Made by a program: the position numbers and the translations under genes
Assembly: GCF_000442255.1 (NCBI RefSeq)
Contig: NZ_KE557278.1
Location: 206,742-270,741 of the forward strand
DNA length: 64,000 nucleotides
Source of the DNA: Salipiger mucosus DSM 16094
GTDB taxonomy: Bacteria > Pseudomonadota > Alphaproteobacteria > Rhodobacterales > Rhodobacteraceae
Direction of reading: 5' to 3'
The notes under the pieces: generated by a model
The model's database searches: none
What the model was told of the DNA's origin: nothing
What the model saw: only the letters and a program-made list of their open reading frames with translations
Part shown: positions 63,619 through 64,000 of the stretch, one piece after another
How positions within the stretch are numbered: position 1 is the first letter of the stretch
Layout: each line of letters begins with the position of its first letter

Positions 63619-64000
63619 ATGGTTCTGACAAGACTGACGATCCTTGCCGCGACGGTGGCCCTGTCCGGGCTCGGCGCGGCACAGGCGCAGGCCCAGGCGG
63701 CCGCGGGTGCGGCACAGGGGATCGCGACGATCGACCGCCCGGCCGAGCAGCCGCCGGCCGGCTACCAGGGCAGGCAGTATGTCGACAGCCGGGGCTGCGT
63801 CTTCGTGCGCGCGGGCTTCGACGGCAACGTGATCTGGGTGCCGCGCGTGACCCGCGACCGCGACCAGGTCTGCGGCTATTCGCCCTCGCTGGATGGCGCG
63901 CGCACCGCGAGCGCCGACCCCGAGCCTCAACCCGCACCGCCCCCGGCGCCTGCGCCGGAGCCCGAGCCGCCGGCGGCCAAGCCGAAGCCTCAGCCCGCGC
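63619..64000 (+). CDS. SPOR-type exported protein, N-terminal part (partial)
   Basis: The first 127 codons of a gene that runs off the right end. A signal peptide (TILAATVALSGLGAAQAQA) is followed by a conserved Rhodobacterales segment YQGRQYVDSRGCVFVRAGFDGNVIWVPRVTRDRDQVCGY and then a Pro/Ala-rich linker. In this order of bacteria such proteins usually carry a C-terminal SPOR peptidoglycan-binding domain; that part is outside the window, so the call is an inference. It begins 70 bases after upp, and no terminator is clear between them. Confidence 0.65.
   Translation, partial: MVLTRLTILAATVALSGLGAAQAQAQAAAGAAQGIATIDRPAEQPPAGYQGRQYVDSRGCVFVRAGFDGNVIWVPRVTRDRDQVCGYSPSLDGARTASADPEPQPAPPPAPAPEPEPPAAKPKPQPA

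Overview
The window is a 64 kb piece of very GC-rich, gene-dense core chromosome from an alphaproteobacterium, most likely a marine Rhodobacterales (Roseobacter/Paracoccaceae-type) species. The evidence is the gene families and their order: tldE/pmbA-cysQ-DUF4170-Kdo transferase, rsmB-heparinase-purH, lspA-DUF3035 lipoprotein-paired M16 peptidases, divergent mnmD/mnmC2, and dciA (DUF721) next to mutY and a DsbA-like gene. It also rests on a dispersed intergenic repeat ending in GTATTTGGACCAAGAAGAAG, which I associate with this group. I see no prophage, insertion sequence, CRISPR array, integron, tRNA or rRNA. Two things depart from ordinary core sequence: a non-coding repeat tract at about 42.37-42.64 kb and one frameshifted gene (DUF2182).

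Layout. 0-5 kb: a leftward block (Kdo transferase partial, DUF4170, cysQ, pmbA, a phosphodiester glycosidase-like gene, rbfA), with dapB diverging from rbfA. 5-12.7 kb: sdhAF4, rsmB, heparinase-like, purH, a class-A-beta-lactamase-like serine hydrolase, lspA and a DUF3035/BamF-like lipoprotein. 12.8-21 kb: an active plus inactive M16 peptidase pair, lactate dehydrogenase, DUF2252, dapA and a Slt-type lytic transglycosylase. 21-29 kb: an EamA transporter, the two separate halves of MnmC, a MaoC hydratase, the DUF2182/DUF1326 pair, a HAD-IIA hydrolase, an aldose epimerase and a manganese-type pyrophosphatase. 29-40 kb: DUF3072, malic enzyme fused to a PTA-like domain, propionyl-CoA synthetase with TTTGCA elements upstream, DUF4396, a VOC protein, NAD kinase, glyA, a 1-Cys peroxiredoxin and an RluA-type synthase. 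40-51 kb: a thiolase, a STAS/anti-sigma-kinase pair, the repeat tract, a gamma-glutamyltransferase, DUF805, gshA, a small membrane protein, rsmE, ubiA, and an OmpA-family protein with a coiled-coil membrane partner. 51-58.8 kb: a histidine phosphatase, both saccharopine dehydrogenases, a CoA-transferase, dsbA-like, dciA, mutY and alkB. 59-63.5 kb: a nucleoside-salvage operon cdd-deoA-deoB-add-upp whose genes overlap by 1 to 4 bases. The start of an SPOR-type protein runs off the right end.

Many neighbours are joined by ATGA or TGATG overlaps, so translational coupling is common here. Convergent gene ends usually carry strong hairpins: classic terminators with U-tracts at ppaC, glyA, the peroxiredoxin and the HAD gene, and elsewhere the dispersed two-hairpin repeat. 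The main functional themes are lysine synthesis (dapA, dapB) and probable lysine breakdown (two saccharopine dehydrogenases), C3 and organic-acid metabolism (prpE, malic enzyme, lactate dehydrogenase, thiolase), cell-envelope upkeep, RNA modification and nucleoside salvage. I found no convincing new defence or secretion system. The observations most worth following are the repeat family with a compensated hairpin, the DUF2182 frameshift, the TTTGCA operator cluster and the degenerate non-coding repeat.
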